The position numbers were made by a program, and so were the translations under genes. From the NCBI GenBank assembly GCA_024742705.1, contig JANSXZ010000008.1:1-64000 (forward strand): a stretch of DNA of 64,000 nucleotides. The letters are read 5' to 3'. A model generated the notes under the pieces. That model saw only the letters and a list, made by a program, of their open reading frames with translations. It had not been told where the DNA came from and did no database searches. The DNA is from Paracoccaceae bacterium. GTDB taxonomy: Bacteria; Pseudomonadota; Alphaproteobacteria; Rhodobacterales; Rhodobacteraceae. This document shows, piece by piece, positions 25,957 through 34,867 of the stretch. The first letter of the stretch is position 1; each line of letters begins with the position of its first letter.

Positions 25957-26163
25957 TTACAGAGGTTTCAGATCGGATGCCATCTGGCGCCCGTCGCGGC
26001 CGTCCTGCATCTCGTAGGAAACCTTCTGATTGTCGGCCAACCCGGTCAATCCGGATCGTTCAACGGCGGAGATGTGCACAAATACATCCTTGCCGCCAGA
26101 ATCGGGTGCGATAAATCCGTACCCTTTGGTTGTATTGAACCATTTCACGGTGCCGGTAGGCAT
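25957..26163 (-). CDS. cold-shock domain protein (CspA family)
   Basis: This 68-residue single cold-shock domain is an RNA- and single-stranded-DNA-binding beta barrel. RNP1 is KGYGFIAP and RNP2 is DVFVHISAV. It starts with the usual GTVKWFNTTKG. Such proteins act as RNA chaperones and are often controlled through a structured 5' leader. Upstream on its strand, 26236-26265 can form a CGAAGCG/CGCTTCG hairpin within the presumed leader. Which paralogue it is cannot be told. Confidence 0.95.
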   Translation of the reverse strand: MPTGTVKWFNTTKGYGFIAPDSGGKDVFVHISAVERSGLTGLADNQKVSYEMQDGRDGRQMASDLKPL

Positions 26164-26235
26164 GTCCCGTGTCTCCTTCTACTTGACGCGCATTCCGGCA
26201 ACCCACCGGAACAGTTAACGAAGTTGGAATTGCGA

Positions 26236-26265
26236 CGAAGCGACCCCGAGGGAGAGGCCGCTTCG
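26236..26265 (-). promoter_or_regulatory. hairpin in the cold-shock gene leader
   Basis: A perfect 7-bp stem CGAAGCG/CGCTTCG lies 73-102 bases upstream of the cspA start codon. TATAAT at 26290-26295 on the plus strand is a good -10 hexamer for the opposite gene at 26382. The A/T-rich block around it may serve both directions. A role in cold-shock control is inference. Confidence 0.4.
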
Positions 26266-26381
26266 CCGGGTTACCGGTTGCTCCGCAGATATAATGATTG
26301 CACGGCGCGGTGAAAAATCAAGGAAAACGGGCCAATTCACGAGATGTTCACATAACTCTGCCCAAGAATAAGGAAGCTATA

Positions 26382-26699
26382 GTGAAGCTGTACGGACTGA
26401 AAACCTGTGACACTTGTCGCAAGGCGCGCAAGGCGCTGCCCGAGGCGGAATTCGTCGACGTTCGCGCGCCGGGGATCGAACCCGAGGTGTTGCGCGCGGC
26501 GCTGGCACAATTTGAAGGCGATCTGCTGAACACCCGATCCACGACATGGCGCGCGCTTGATCCGTCCGAACGGGCGCGCGCACCGCTGGAATTGCTGGCC
26601 GACCACCCGGCGCTGATGAAACGGCCGCTGATCGTGGATGGCGACCGCATGCTGCTGGGCTGGTCGGCCGAGACCCGCGCGGCGCTGGGCCTTGCGTGA
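26382..26699 (+). CDS. ArsC/Spx-family thioredoxin-fold protein
   Basis: This 105-residue protein has the CxxC active site in LKTCDTCRKARKALP near residue 8-11 and the family's late conserved MKRPLIVDGDRMLLGW segment. YffB/Spx-type members resemble arsenate reductase but usually lack proven arsenate activity. The start is taken as GTG at 26382 with AGGA about eight bases upstream, because the conserved KLYGLKTC begins there. There is no ars operon nearby, so an arsenic role should not be assumed. Confidence 0.85.
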   Translation: MKLYGLKTCDTCRKARKALPEAEFVDVRAPGIEPEVLRAALAQFEGDLLNTRSTTWRALDPSERARAPLELLADHPALMKRPLIVDGDRMLLGWSAETRAALGLA

Positions 26700-26717
26700 A
26701 CGCGCCTTCGGACCCGA

Positions 26718-27257
26718 TCAGCCCCGCCGTGCCACCAGCAACCGGTCGAGAGACAGCGGCCCGGCGCCTTTCATGACAAGGATCAGCAGGACCGTCACCC
26801 AAAGCAACCGCTGGTCCAGAATGGCCGAATCCGGCAGCCTGTCGAACAGCACGCCCAGCGTTTTCGCGTCGGCCATGCCGTGCGCGAAAACATCGGTAAG
26901 CGATTGCACGACGATGAAACCGATCATCCCCAGCGCCGCGAAGCGTGTCAGCAGCCCAACGAGGATCATCGCCGGAAGCAGGAATTCCGACCAGGTGCCC
27001 GCAAGCGCGACCAGCCAGTGGAACATGCTCAGCTGCGATACGTCATAGCTGACGGCCTCCATCGCCTTGGGAAAGATCTGAACGTAGGCGCCGGTGCCAG
27101 GCCGGAAGATCGCCAGAAGCCCGTCGCCCAGCTTGGTCATCGCCGAATTCCAGAAGTAGAGCAGCAAGACGGCGGCGAACACGAACCGCGCCAAAGTGGG
27201 CAGAACGATGGTGTCCTTGGACAGACGGGCGGTGGTGGAATCGTAGAGCGAAAGCAT
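26718..27257 (-). CDS. DoxX-family membrane protein of the bufferin operon
   Basis: This 179-residue protein has four likely membrane helices (FVFAAVLLLYFWNSAM, FHWLVALAGTWSEFLLPAMI, ALGMIGFIVVQSLT, LLWVTVLLILVMKG). It is DoxX-like and is the fourth gene of the operon, two bases after the DUF2063 gene. DoxX proteins are regularly found with bufferin-type MNIO operons (also called HvfD), where they may act in membrane redox chemistry. The exact role is unknown. Confidence 0.85.
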   Translation of the reverse strand: MLSLYDSTTARLSKDTIVLPTLARFVFAAVLLLYFWNSAMTKLGDGLLAIFRPGTGAYVQIFPKAMEAVSYDVSQLSMFHWLVALAGTWSEFLLPAMILVGLLTRFAALGMIGFIVVQSLTDVFAHGMADAKTLGVLFDRLPDSAILDQRLLWVTVLLILVMKGAGPLSLDRLLVARRG

Positions 27258-27259
27258 GT

Positions 27260-28009
27260 TCAGGGGTCTTTCATGGTCAGGGAGGTGATTGCGCCCTGCG
27301 ACAAAAGCAAGGTGAGCGTGGCCGGCAGGTCAAATCCCGTGCCAGCGCGATCCATGGCGGCGCCCAGCGTTTCGCCGCCTGCGAGGGCCTGCACGAATGC
27401 CGCCCCGCCTGAAGGCAGAAGATGCGGCATGGGATCGAATTCGGGGCGGGTGACGATCACGTCCTGCGCCTCGGCGCGGGGCTTCGGGCCGTCGGCGGCG
27501 TTGAACGCCCAAATGTCGAACAGAGGCCAGCCCGAGATGATCACCTCGGTGGCCGGCGCCAGCCCCAGCAGCGCGTCGCCCAGCCGCTCGGGTGTCACCG
27601 CAGCCAGCGCTGCGGGGTTCAGGCCCTTGGCATCGGCCGCATGGTAGCTGCGGCGCATCGCCAGTTCCAGCCGTGCAACGTCCGGCAGGTATTTCAGATG
27701 GGCCAACTGCGGCAGCGCGGCCAGGAACGCGGGGAAATCGGCCCCATAGTGCATCATCAGCGGCGTTCGCGGCGGGTGGGCGCGCAGGTAGATCCCGGCC
27801 AGCCCATCCATGTTCGTCGCGCCCAGAAGCCGCGTCACCACCGGAAAGGCTGTGTGCATGGCCTCGGTCAGCGACACGGCAACATTGTTTCGGTAGACAT
27901 CGAACCGCCGCGCCGCAGGATTGCGGGCGCCGTCCGTAAGGCCGGATGGCACCGGGGCCCCGGGGTTCAGAAGCGCGGCGATGAATTCGCCCTGGTCAGG
28001 GGCGGTCAT
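27260..28009 (-). CDS. DUF2063 protein, RiPP-modification partner (BufC/HvfC-like)
   Basis: This 249-residue protein has an N-terminal DUF2063 (DNA-binding-domain-like) segment: [29 protein letters not shown] and an [19 protein letters not shown] block. In characterised bufferin systems the partner binds the precursor and the DUF692 enzyme. The start ATG overlaps the DUF692 gene stop (ATGA, 28006-28009). The C-terminal half carries a beta-rich domain as in HvfC proteins. Confidence 0.88.
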   Translation of the reverse strand: MTAPDQGEFIAALLNPGAPVPSGLTDGARNPAARRFDVYRNNVAVSLTEAMHTAFPVVTRLLGATNMDGLAGIYLRAHPPRTPLMMHYGADFPAFLAALPQLAHLKYLPDVARLELAMRRSYHAADAKGLNPAALAAVTPERLGDALLGLAPATEVIISGWPLFDIWAFNAADGPKPRAEAQDVIVTRPEFDPMPHLLPSGGAAFVQALAGGETLGAAMDRAGTGFDLPATLTLLLSQGAITSLTMKDP

Positions 28010-28863
28010 ACCGTGGCCGCGCAATCGGTCAGCGCCGCGGCGGCACGCGCACATTCGGCGCGCAGCACCGCCCATTCGGGCACATCCGTGTCCCATTCGA
28101 TCAGAACCGGCTTTGGGCCGCCCTGTTTCAGGGTATGCGCCAGAAGCGCCCAGACCGGATCGGCCACCGCGCAGCCGTGGCTGTCGATCAGCAGCGGCGC
28201 GCCTCGTTCGTCGCTGTCGGTGTCATGGCCACCCAGATGGATTTCGGCCACCGCTTGCAACGGAAAGGCATCGATGTAGCCCCGCGGGTCGTAGCCCAGG
28301 TTGGTGGCGGAAACGAAGACATTGTTCACGTCGAGCAGCAGGCCACAGCCGGTGCGCCGTGCCAGTTCGCCCATGAAATCCGTTTCCGACCAGGTGCTTT
28401 CGTCAAAGGCAAGGTAGCTTGACGGGTTCTCCAGAAGCATCTGGCGGCCCAGCCGGTCCTGAAGCTGATCAATGTGCCGCGCCACCCGTTCGAGCGTTGC
28501 GTTGGTATAGGGCAGGGGCAGCAGATCGTTGAAGAAGGCGCCGTCGTGGGTGGACCACGCGAGGTGTTCGGAAAAGCTGGCGGGTTCGAGCCAGTCGCAA
28601 AGGTGTTTCAGCCGGTCGATGTGATCGCCGTCGAGCGGGGCCTCGCCACCGATGCTCAGCCCGACGCCATGCACCGAAATGGCAAACTGTTCGGACAGGG
28701 CCCGCATCTGGGCCAGGGGCCGCCCGCCCGCGCCCATGTAGTTCTCGGCGTGGATCTCCAGCCAGGCGACGGTGCCCGGATCGTCGCGCAGCGCGGCGAA
28801 ATGCGCGGCCTTGTAGCCGACGCCGGGTTTCAGGGGCAACGAAGGGGCGCGCGAATCGAGCAT
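28006..28863 (-). CDS. DUF692 multinuclear iron oxidase (MNIO), bufferin maturase
   Basis: This 285-residue TIM-barrel enzyme, BufB/HvfB-like, is predicted to modify cysteines of the precursor encoded upstream. Candidate iron ligands and active-site segments are EIHAENYMG near residue 40, [44 protein letters not shown] and LIEWDTD. Known MNIO enzymes in bufferin operons turn cysteines into thiooxazoles using O2. The ATG at 28863 gives [18 protein letters not shown], a usual family start. Confidence 0.92.
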   Translation of the reverse strand: MLDSRAPSLPLKPGVGYKAAHFAALRDDPGTVAWLEIHAENYMGAGGRPLAQMRALSEQFAISVHGVGLSIGGEAPLDGDHIDRLKHLCDWLEPASFSEHLAWSTHDGAFFNDLLPLPYTNATLERVARHIDQLQDRLGRQMLLENPSSYLAFDESTWSETDFMGELARRTGCGLLLDVNNVFVSATNLGYDPRGYIDAFPLQAVAEIHLGGHDTDSDERGAPLLIDSHGCAVADPVWALLAHTLKQGGPKPVLIEWDTDVPEWAVLRAECARAAAALTDCAATV

Positions 28864-28969
28864 GGCTGTCGCTGTACTGCTTTGCGGGTCGTGAACGGCG
28901 GATCGGTGGGTCGGGCACCGGCGCGCGGGTGAAGCGCGCCGGTGCCCGGAAGCGTCGGGATGCGTCGGA

Positions 28970-29275
28970 TCAGGCCGGCAGATCGCGTTCCAGCGGCTCG
29001 AGCGAACCGCCGCGCTCGGATCCGTCCGCCATGTCGGGAACGTCCACTTCAAGGCAGGTGCCCACATCGACCAGCGTCCAGGCGTTGCCCTGGTAGTCGA
29101 CGGTGGAAGTGCCGGCGCAGGTGGTGCCGGGGCCGGCGGCGCAATCGTTCTGCCCGGCCAGCGAGATGCCGTAGCATTTTTCCTTGGCTTGCGCTTCGGC
29201 CTGCGGCGCGGCGAAGCCGCCCAAAGCTGCGGCGACGGCTCCGGCGATGGCAAAAGTCTTGGCGTTGGTGGACAT
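28970..29275 (-). CDS. bufferin-type RiPP precursor (DUF2282)
   Basis: This 101-residue precursor has a long signal peptide ([20 protein letters not shown], cleavage after QAEAQA) and a core with four cysteines at residues 34, 45, 53 and 74, in [24 protein letters not shown] and VGTCLEV. EKCYG and GQNDC are hallmarks of DUF2282 precursors. In studied bacteria such peptides are exported after cysteine modification and bind copper. The acidic tail ([18 protein letters not shown]) extends beyond the usual core. It is the first gene of the four-gene operon. Confidence 0.92.
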   Translation of the reverse strand: MSTNAKTFAIAGAVAAALGGFAAPQAEAQAKEKCYGISLAGQNDCAAGPGTTCAGTSTVDYQGNAWTLVDVGTCLEVDVPDMADGSERGGSLEPLERDLPA

Positions 29276-29450
29276 CGTAAACTCCCTTTTCGATGCAGGA
29301 TCAGCGTCAGGTTTTGACACACGCACCCTAGCGCGGTGCCCGGCTATTTGGAAACTCACGTCGCTGTGTCTCACGGGCCTGTCAGAGCGATTTACCGCAG
29401 CGGCCCGGCAAGTACCCGAACAAAAGGAAATTTTTCGAAGCTGTTTCAAT

Positions 29451-29472
29451 CCGGCCCGGATCTTCGGGCCGG
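29451..29472 (-). terminator. stem-loop downstream of thrS
   Basis: A perfect 8-bp stem CCGGCCCG/CGGGCCGG with a 6-base loop lies 25 bases beyond the thrS stop. On the thrS strand an A/T-rich stretch (about 29400-29440) follows at a distance, but there is no immediate T tract, so it may be a processing or rho-assisted end. Confidence 0.4.
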
Positions 29473-29496
29473 ACAGGGCCGGGGAGGCGGGAATTG

Positions 29497-31443
29497 TTAC
29501 AGAAGATCCGGTGGTGTCGCGGCGCGGCGCAGGTCGTTTGTTACATCCGCCAGCGACACAACCGTGGTCTGTTTCTCACCCAGCCGGCGCAGGGTCACGC
29601 TGCGCTCGGATACCTCGCGCGCGCCAACCGCAAGGATGACCGGAACCTTGCCCACCGAATGTTCGCGCACCTTGTAGTTGATCTTTTCGTTGCGCATGTC
29701 CGCCTCGGCGCGCACACCCGCCTTGCGCAGCGTGGCCACCACTTCGCGAACGTAGTCGTCGGCATCCGAAACGATCGACGCCACCACCACCTGACGCGGC
29801 GCCAGCCAGAACGGCAGCTTGCCCGCATGTTCTTCGATCAGGATGCCGATGAAACGTTCAAAGCTGCCCAGCGTCGCGCGGTGCAGCATGTAGGGCCGCT
29901 GTTTCGATCCGTCGGGCGCCACATAGGTTGCGCCCAGACGTTCGGGCAGGTTGGGATCGACCTGGAAGGTGCCGCATTGCCAGACCCGGCCGATGGCATC
30001 GGTCAGGTAGAAATCCAGCTTGGGGCCGTAGAACGCCCCGTCGCCCGGCTCGAGGGTAAAGTCGCGGCCGGTCGCGGCGATCGCCGCCTCGAGAGCGCCT
30101 TCCACATGGTCCCAGCTTTCGTCGCTGCCCACGCGCTTTTCGGGCCGCGTGGCGAATTTGATCTCGAAGGTTTCAAACCCGAGATCCTTGTAGACATCGG
30201 CAAGAAAGTTGATGAACCGCGCGCATTCGCCTTCGATCTGATCCTCGGTGCAGAAGATATGCGCATCGTCCTGTGTAAAGCCGCGCACCCGCATGATGCC
30301 ATGCAGCGCACCCGACGGTTCATACCGCGAACACGAACCGAATTCGGCCAGCCGCAGCGGCAGATCGCGGTAAGATTTCATGCCTTGGTTGAAGACCTGC
30401 ACATGGCAGGGGCAGTTCATCGGTTTGAGCGCGTTGATCGCCTTTTCCTTGGCATGCTCTTCTTCGACTTCGACGACGAACATGTGGTCCTGATACTTGT
30501 CCCAGTGGCCCGAGGCCTCCCAAAGCTTGCGGTCGACGACCTGAGGCGTGTTGATCTCACGGTAGCCGCCATCGCGCTGCCGGCGCCGCATGTAGTCTTG
30601 CAAGGTGGTGTAGATGGTCCAGCCGTTGGGGTGCCAGAAGACCTGGCCCGGTGCCTCCTCCTGCATGTGAAACAGATCCATCTCTCGGCCCAGCCTGCGG
30701 TGGTCGCGTTTCGCGGCCTCTTCCAGCATGGTCAGATGGGCGCGCAGTTTCTCGCGCGAGGAAAAGGCCACGCCATAGATCCGCTGCAACATCGCGCGGT
30801 CGCTGTCGCCGCGCCAATAGGCGCCGGCGATCGACATCAGTTTGAAGCCGTCGGCGGGCACCTGCCCGGTATGTTGCAGATGCGGGCCGCGGCACAGATC
30901 CTGCCATTCGCCGTGCCAGTACATGCGCAGCGGCTCGTCGCCGGGGATCGCCTCGATCAGCTCGATCTTGTAGGGTTCTCCGGTGGCCTCGTAATGCGCG
31001 ATGGCGCGGGGGCGGTCCCAGACTTCGGTGCGGACCGGATCGCGTGCGGCGATGATCTCTTTCATCTTTTTTTCGATCAGGCCCAGATCCTCGGGCGTGA
31101 AGGGTTCGGCGCGGTCGAAATCATAATACCACCCGTCCTTGATCACGGGCCCGATCGTAACCTTGGTGTCGGGCCAGATCTCCTGAACCGCGCGGGCCAT
31201 GATGTGCGCCAGGTCGTGCCGGATCAGCTCGTTGGCCTGATCCTCGTCCTTCATGGTGTGAATTGCGATTTGCGCGTCGGCCTCGATCGGCCATGCCAGA
31301 TCCCAATGCGCGCCGTTGACGGTTGCGCTGATGGCCTTCTTGGCCAGCGACGTCGAGATATCGGCGGCCACGGCTGCGGGCGTCACGCCGGCGTCGTAGT
31401 GGCGGGCGTTGCCATCGGGAAGAATGAGGGAGATCTGTGCCAT
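29497..31443 (-). CDS. thrS: threonyl-tRNA synthetase
   Basis: ThrS charges tRNA-Thr with threonine. The 648-residue class II synthetase has, in order, a TGS domain ([19 protein letters not shown]), an editing domain with [17 protein letters not shown], the catalytic core with motif 2 ([26 protein letters not shown]) and motif 3 ([21 protein letters not shown]), zinc ligands including Cys in MNCPCHVQ, and a C-terminal anticodon domain ([14 protein letters not shown]). The ATG at 31443 is chosen at [12 protein letters not shown] long frame on the opposite strand is a shadow. Confidence 0.97.
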   Translation of the reverse strand: MAQISLILPDGNARHYDAGVTPAAVAADISTSLAKKAISATVNGAHWDLAWPIEADAQIAIHTMKDEDQANELIRHDLAHIMARAVQEIWPDTKVTIGPVIKDGWYYDFDRAEPFTPEDLGLIEKKMKEIIAARDPVRTEVWDRPRAIAHYEATGEPYKIELIEAIPGDEPLRMYWHGEWQDLCRGPHLQHTGQVPADGFKLMSIAGAYWRGDSDRAMLQRIYGVAFSSREKLRAHLTMLEEAAKRDHRRLGREMDLFHMQEEAPGQVFWHPNGWTIYTTLQDYMRRRQRDGGYREINTPQVVDRKLWEASGHWDKYQDHMFVVEVEEEHAKEKAINALKPMNCPCHVQVFNQGMKSYRDLPLRLAEFGSCSRYEPSGALHGIMRVRGFTQDDAHIFCTEDQIEGECARFINFLADVYKDLGFETFEIKFATRPEKRVGSDESWDHVEGALEAAIAATGRDFTLEPGDGAFYGPKLDFYLTDAIGRVWQCGTFQVDPNLPERLGATYVAPDGSKQRPYMLHRATLGSFERFIGILIEEHAGKLPFWLAPRQVVVASIVSDADDYVREVVATLRKAGVRAEADMRNEKINYKVREHSVGKVPVILAVGAREVSERSVTLRRLGEKQTTVVSLADVTNDLRRAATPPDLL

Positions 31444-31678
31444 CCTGGGCATCCTCGTCGGTTTGGCGCCTACGAGACGCCCGGTTGCGGGTTTTGTGCG
31501 CGGCACTTGTGACCGTCGCGGGCGGCGGTGTCAACATCCGCGCGCACGCGGTCGGATCGGCGGACCGGGGTTCTTGTAGGCGCGCGCGCAACGGTGCAGT
31601 CTGACGCCGGGCCAAGGGCGCCGGCCGACGCGCCCGCCAGGCGCGGTGCGCGGCCCGCGCAACCAGGGAGGCGAAACG

Positions 31679-32413
31679 ATGACATCCTATCTGAACACCC
31701 CGCAGGGCCGCCGCCTGGCCTATGAGTTCACCGCCGGCGCCGGCCCCTGCATCGTGTTTCTGGGCGGGCTCAAATCCGACATGGAAGGCACCAAGGCGCT
31801 GTTCCTGCAGGAGTGGGCGCGCGCGCGTGGCCGGGCCTTCCTGCGCTTTGACTATTCCGGCCACGGCCAGAGCGACGGCGCCTTCGAAGACGGCGCTATC
31901 GGCGACTGGGCCGAAGATACGCAAGCGGCGGTTTCGGCGCTGACCGAAGGGCCGCTTGTGGTCGTCGGATCGTCGATGGGCGGATGGCAGGCGTTGTTGC
32001 TGGCCCGCGCCATGCCCGAGCGCATCGCCGGAATGGTGACGGTGGCCGCGGCGCCGGATTTCACCGAGGACGGATGGTGGGAAGGTCTGGATCCGGCGCA
32101 AAGAACGGCGCTGCTGCAAACCGGGCGCGTCGAACTGCCGTCGGACTACATGGAACCCTATGTGGTGACCCGCCGCATGATCGAGGATGGCCGGCGCCAC
32201 CTGGTCTTGCGCGCGCCGCTTTCGATACCCTTCGCCTTGCGGATGCTGCAGGGCACCGCCGATACCGCAGTCAGCACCGCGACCGCGCTGCGCCTACTGG
32301 ACCACGCGACAGGCCCCGACATCCGCCTGACGCTGGTGCGCGACGCCGACCACCGGTTTTCCGATGCACCCTGTCTGGATCTGATCGCTTCCGCGCTGGA
32401 CGAGGTGTCTTGA
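31679..32413 (+). CDS. alpha/beta hydrolase (ABHD10-like)
   Basis: This 244-residue serine hydrolase has the oxyanion/HG-like segment VFLGGLKSDMEGTKA, DYSGHGQSDG, the nucleophile elbow GSSMGGWQALLLA (Ser near residue 100), an acidic residue in LVRDADHRFS and the catalytic His in DHRFS. The pattern resembles mitochondrial ABHD10 esterases and thioesterases (depalmitoylase or acyl-glucuronide hydrolysis). The true substrate is unknown. Its stop overlaps the next gene by one base (TGATG). Confidence 0.85.
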   Translation: MTSYLNTPQGRRLAYEFTAGAGPCIVFLGGLKSDMEGTKALFLQEWARARGRAFLRFDYSGHGQSDGAFEDGAIGDWAEDTQAAVSALTEGPLVVVGSSMGGWQALLLARAMPERIAGMVTVAAAPDFTEDGWWEGLDPAQRTALLQTGRVELPSDYMEPYVVTRRMIEDGRRHLVLRAPLSIPFALRMLQGTADTAVSTATALRLLDHATGPDIRLTLVRDADHRFSDAPCLDLIASALDEVS

Positions 32414-33048
32414 TGCGCCGGCCGGGCAGTATGCGCGGCCTCGAGGCGCTGGGCCGGGTGCGATTGTCGCGGCATTTCTTCATGCGCGATTTCCTGTGTT
32501 CGGAAATCGCCAGTTTCCACGGCCGGCGCAACATCCCCGACAACCCCGATCTGGCCATCGAAACCGGCAGCGCGCTGTGCCGGATGCTGCTGGATCCGCT
32601 TGAGGAAACCTTCGGCAGGATTGCCGTGCGGTCGGGTTATCGCAGTGCGGCGCTGAACAGGTTCGGCAACGAGAACCGTCTGAACTGCGCGCGCAACGAC
32701 AACCCTCTCGAGTGCCACATCTGGGACCGCGGCGCCGGTTCGCAGCGTATCGCCGGGGCCAGCATCGTGGTGCCGTGGTTCGCCGATCGCTATGACGCGG
32801 GCCGTGACTGGCGCGACCTGGCGTGGTGGATGCACGACCATCTGCCGTACTCCGAGATCTGGTTCTTTCCCAAACTCTGCGCCTTCAACCTGACCTGGCG
32901 GCCGGTACCGCTGGGCCGCATCGACAGTTACATCCCCCCGCGCGGCACGCTGCTGCGCGCCGGGGACGCACCCGCCGAATCCCACAGCGCGCGCGCGGCG
33001 CGCTATCGCGACTTTCCGCCTTTCCGGGGGATCGCCTATCCGCAATAG
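32413..33048 (+). CDS. peptidase M15-like protein
   Basis: This 211-residue protein resembles M15A (D-Ala-D-Ala carboxypeptidase-type) peptidases. SRHFFMRDFLCSEIA and DPLEETFGRIAVRSGYRSAALN match the N-terminal half. The zinc motif region is altered: ECHIWDRG instead of SxHxxGxAxD, though His and Asp are kept, and a second His pair lies in WWMHDHLPYSEIWFFP. There is no signal peptide, so a cytoplasmic or phage-derived role is possible. It is coupled to the hydrolase gene upstream (TGATG). Confidence 0.6.
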   Translation: MRRPGSMRGLEALGRVRLSRHFFMRDFLCSEIASFHGRRNIPDNPDLAIETGSALCRMLLDPLEETFGRIAVRSGYRSAALNRFGNENRLNCARNDNPLECHIWDRGAGSQRIAGASIVVPWFADRYDAGRDWRDLAWWMHDHLPYSEIWFFPKLCAFNLTWRPVPLGRIDSYIPPRGTLLRAGDAPAESHSARAARYRDFPPFRGIAYPQ

Positions 33049-33153
33049 CGGCAATTGCCGCTTGCTCCCGCCGGGCACAGATCGCACATTTCACACAGAG
33101 AGCGCCGCGCCGGCGAAACGCCGCGCGGCCCGGATGCGAAAGGGCGGTGCGAA

Positions 33154-33864
33154 ATGGTCGAACCCGTGGTCCTGTTGCCGGCCTTCATGGCGGATGCACG
33201 ACTGTTTTCCCATGTTTTCAACAGAATGAGCCTGAGCCGCGCGGTGATGTTCGCACCGTTGACACAAGGCGAGCGGATCGAGGAGATGGCATCGACGATC
33301 CTCGACCAGATGCCACTGCGGGCAGCGGTCGCGGGAGTGGGACTGGGCGGTATCGTGGCGCTGGAACTGCTGCGGCGCGCGCCGGACCGGATCAGCCGGA
33401 TCGCCTTGATGTCGACGACACCGCTGGCCGATACGCCGCCGGTGTCCGCTGAGCGCGAGACGCGGATCGTGCGGGCCCGTTCGGGACGTCTGGAGGCGGT
33501 GATGTCGGAAGAGGTGCCGCAATCGGCGCTGACGCCGGGCGCGGGACGCATCGCGGTTGCCGCCGAGGTGCAGCGTATGGCCCATGATCTGGGCGCCGAT
33601 GTCTTTGTGCGCCAGTCGCGGGCGATGCAGCGCCGGCGCGACCAGCAAAGCACGCTGCGCAAGTGCAAGGTGCCGGCGGCGGTGATCTGCGGCGCGCACG
33701 ACACGCTGATTCCGGTCAAGCGGCAGAGCTTCATGGCGGAACTGATCCCCGACGCCACGCTGGAGGTGGTCGAGGGGGCCGGGCATCTGCCGGTTCTGGA
33801 GGCGCCGGAGGCCACGCTGGACGCGCTGGAGCGGTGGCTGGCGTTGGCGCCGCCGGCGCGCTGA
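33154..33864 (+). CDS. alpha/beta hydrolase-fold protein lacking the nucleophile Ser
   Basis: This 236-residue protein has the alpha/beta hydrolase layout: VVLLPAFMADARLF near the start, the nucleophile-elbow position VAGVGLGGIVALELL near residue 65, an Asp in CGAHDTLIP and His in EGAGHLPVLEAP. At the elbow the expected GxSxGG reads GVGLGG, with a GGA codon, so the nucleophile is Gly. It may be a non-catalytic binding protein or an inactivated gene. The frame and codon use are otherwise normal. The start at 33154 has AAGGGCGG upstream. Confidence 0.75.
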   Translation: MVEPVVLLPAFMADARLFSHVFNRMSLSRAVMFAPLTQGERIEEMASTILDQMPLRAAVAGVGLGGIVALELLRRAPDRISRIALMSTTPLADTPPVSAERETRIVRARSGRLEAVMSEEVPQSALTPGAGRIAVAAEVQRMAHDLGADVFVRQSRAMQRRRDQQSTLRKCKVPAAVICGAHDTLIPVKRQSFMAELIPDATLEVVEGAGHLPVLEAPEATLDALERWLALAPPAR

Positions 33865-33890
33865 CCGGCCGAACGCTGCGCACGGATGGC

Positions 33891-33935
33891 CGGCGGCGGA
33901 GCCTCCGGCGGGGATATTTGGAGCGAAAGGAAGTG
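33891..33935 (+). repeat. dispersed intergenic repeat, copy D (short form)
   Basis: GGCGGAGCCTCCGGCGGGGA is followed by TATTTGGAGCGAAAGGAAG. It matches copy E at 45391-45430 on the other strand and shares the GGGGATATTT...AAAGGAA core with copies A-C. It lies between two convergent genes. Confidence 0.7.
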
Positions 33936-33973
33936 GGGCGTGGCGCCCGGAGATCGGGCCCGCCGGGGTTTGA

Positions 33974-34816
33974 TCAGGCGGGTGGGGTGCCGGCGAAGGT
34001 GGTGCGGTAGAGCAAGCGGCGCGCGCCATCGTAATCGTTGGTGGCGTAGTGCAGGGTGCGGCGGTTGTCCCAGATGGCAAGATCGCCGGCACACCACCGG
34101 AGCCGGCATGAGAAATCCGGGCGCGTGGCGTGGCGGTAGAGCGCGGCGAGGATCGGTGCGCTTTCGGCTTCCGTCAGGCCTTCGAGACGGGTGGTGTAGA
34201 TCGGATTGACGAAGAGCGCCTTCTGGCCCGAGGCGGGATCGGTCAGCACCGCGGGGTGAAGTGTTTCGCGGTCGGCGCGGGGGTCGCCGCGGGTCATGCG
34301 GATCGAGGCATTGGCGCGGGTATCTTCGGGCGGGGCGTGGCGCTGTCCGTAGGGCGCGCCGGTGTGGACAGCGCGCCGGCCATCCACCGCGGCGCGCAGA
34401 TCGCCGGGCAGGCTGGCGTAGGCGGTGACCTGGTTGGCCCAGACGGTATCGCCGCCGACATCGGGCACCTCGACGGCGTTCAGAAGCGAGCCCGCGGGCG
34501 GGTTTTCGAGAAAGCTGAAATCGGAATGCCATTCGCCGCCGAACACCCCGCCGCCGGTTTCATCGGCCTCCTTGAGGACGGCGATTACATCCGGGTCATC
34601 GTCCATCGGGCGAACATAGGGCAGGCGCATCAGCGGGCCGAAGACCTGGCTGAGCCGCTTCTGGGTGGCGCGATCGGCGTGCAGGCCGCGCAGCACGATC
34701 ATCAGGTGGCGATCCAGCGCGTCGCGCAGCAATGGGCCGGCCAGGTCGGGCGGGGTGCGGGCGTCGAAACCCGTGATCTCGGCGCCCATGAACCCCGTGA
34801 GCCTGGCGATCCGCAC
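33974..34816 (-). CDS. TauD/TfdA-family dioxygenase
   Basis: This 280-residue Fe(II)/2-oxoglutarate-dependent dioxygenase has the facial-triad HxD in GEWHSDFSF (near residue 95-100), the distal His in RTLHYATNDY (near 255) and the 2-oxoglutarate-binding Arg in RRLLYRTTF. Members hydroxylate sulfonates, aryloxyacids, betaines or related compounds; the substrate here is unknown. The start is GTG at 34816 (MRIARLTGFMGAEI), with AAAGGCAAG upstream. It is 51 bases downstream of phaZ on the same strand. Confidence 0.88.
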   Translation of the reverse strand: MRIARLTGFMGAEITGFDARTPPDLAGPLLRDALDRHLMIVLRGLHADRATQKRLSQVFGPLMRLPYVRPMDDDPDVIAVLKEADETGGGVFGGEWHSDFSFLENPPAGSLLNAVEVPDVGGDTVWANQVTAYASLPGDLRAAVDGRRAVHTGAPYGQRHAPPEDTRANASIRMTRGDPRADRETLHPAVLTDPASGQKALFVNPIYTTRLEGLTEAESAPILAALYRHATRPDFSCRLRWCAGDLAIWDNRRTLHYATNDYDGARRLLYRTTFAGTPPA

Positions 34817-34867
34817 CTTGCCTTTGCCTTCCCTTTGTCTTGTCAGCGCCCTCGCGGTGTCTGCCGT

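Noticed and set aside
29494..31512. A 672-codon plus-strand frame opposite thrS
   Set aside because: It mirrors thrS on the other strand, has no recognisable motifs and is rich in His/Arg/Gly as expected for a high-GC antisense shadow.
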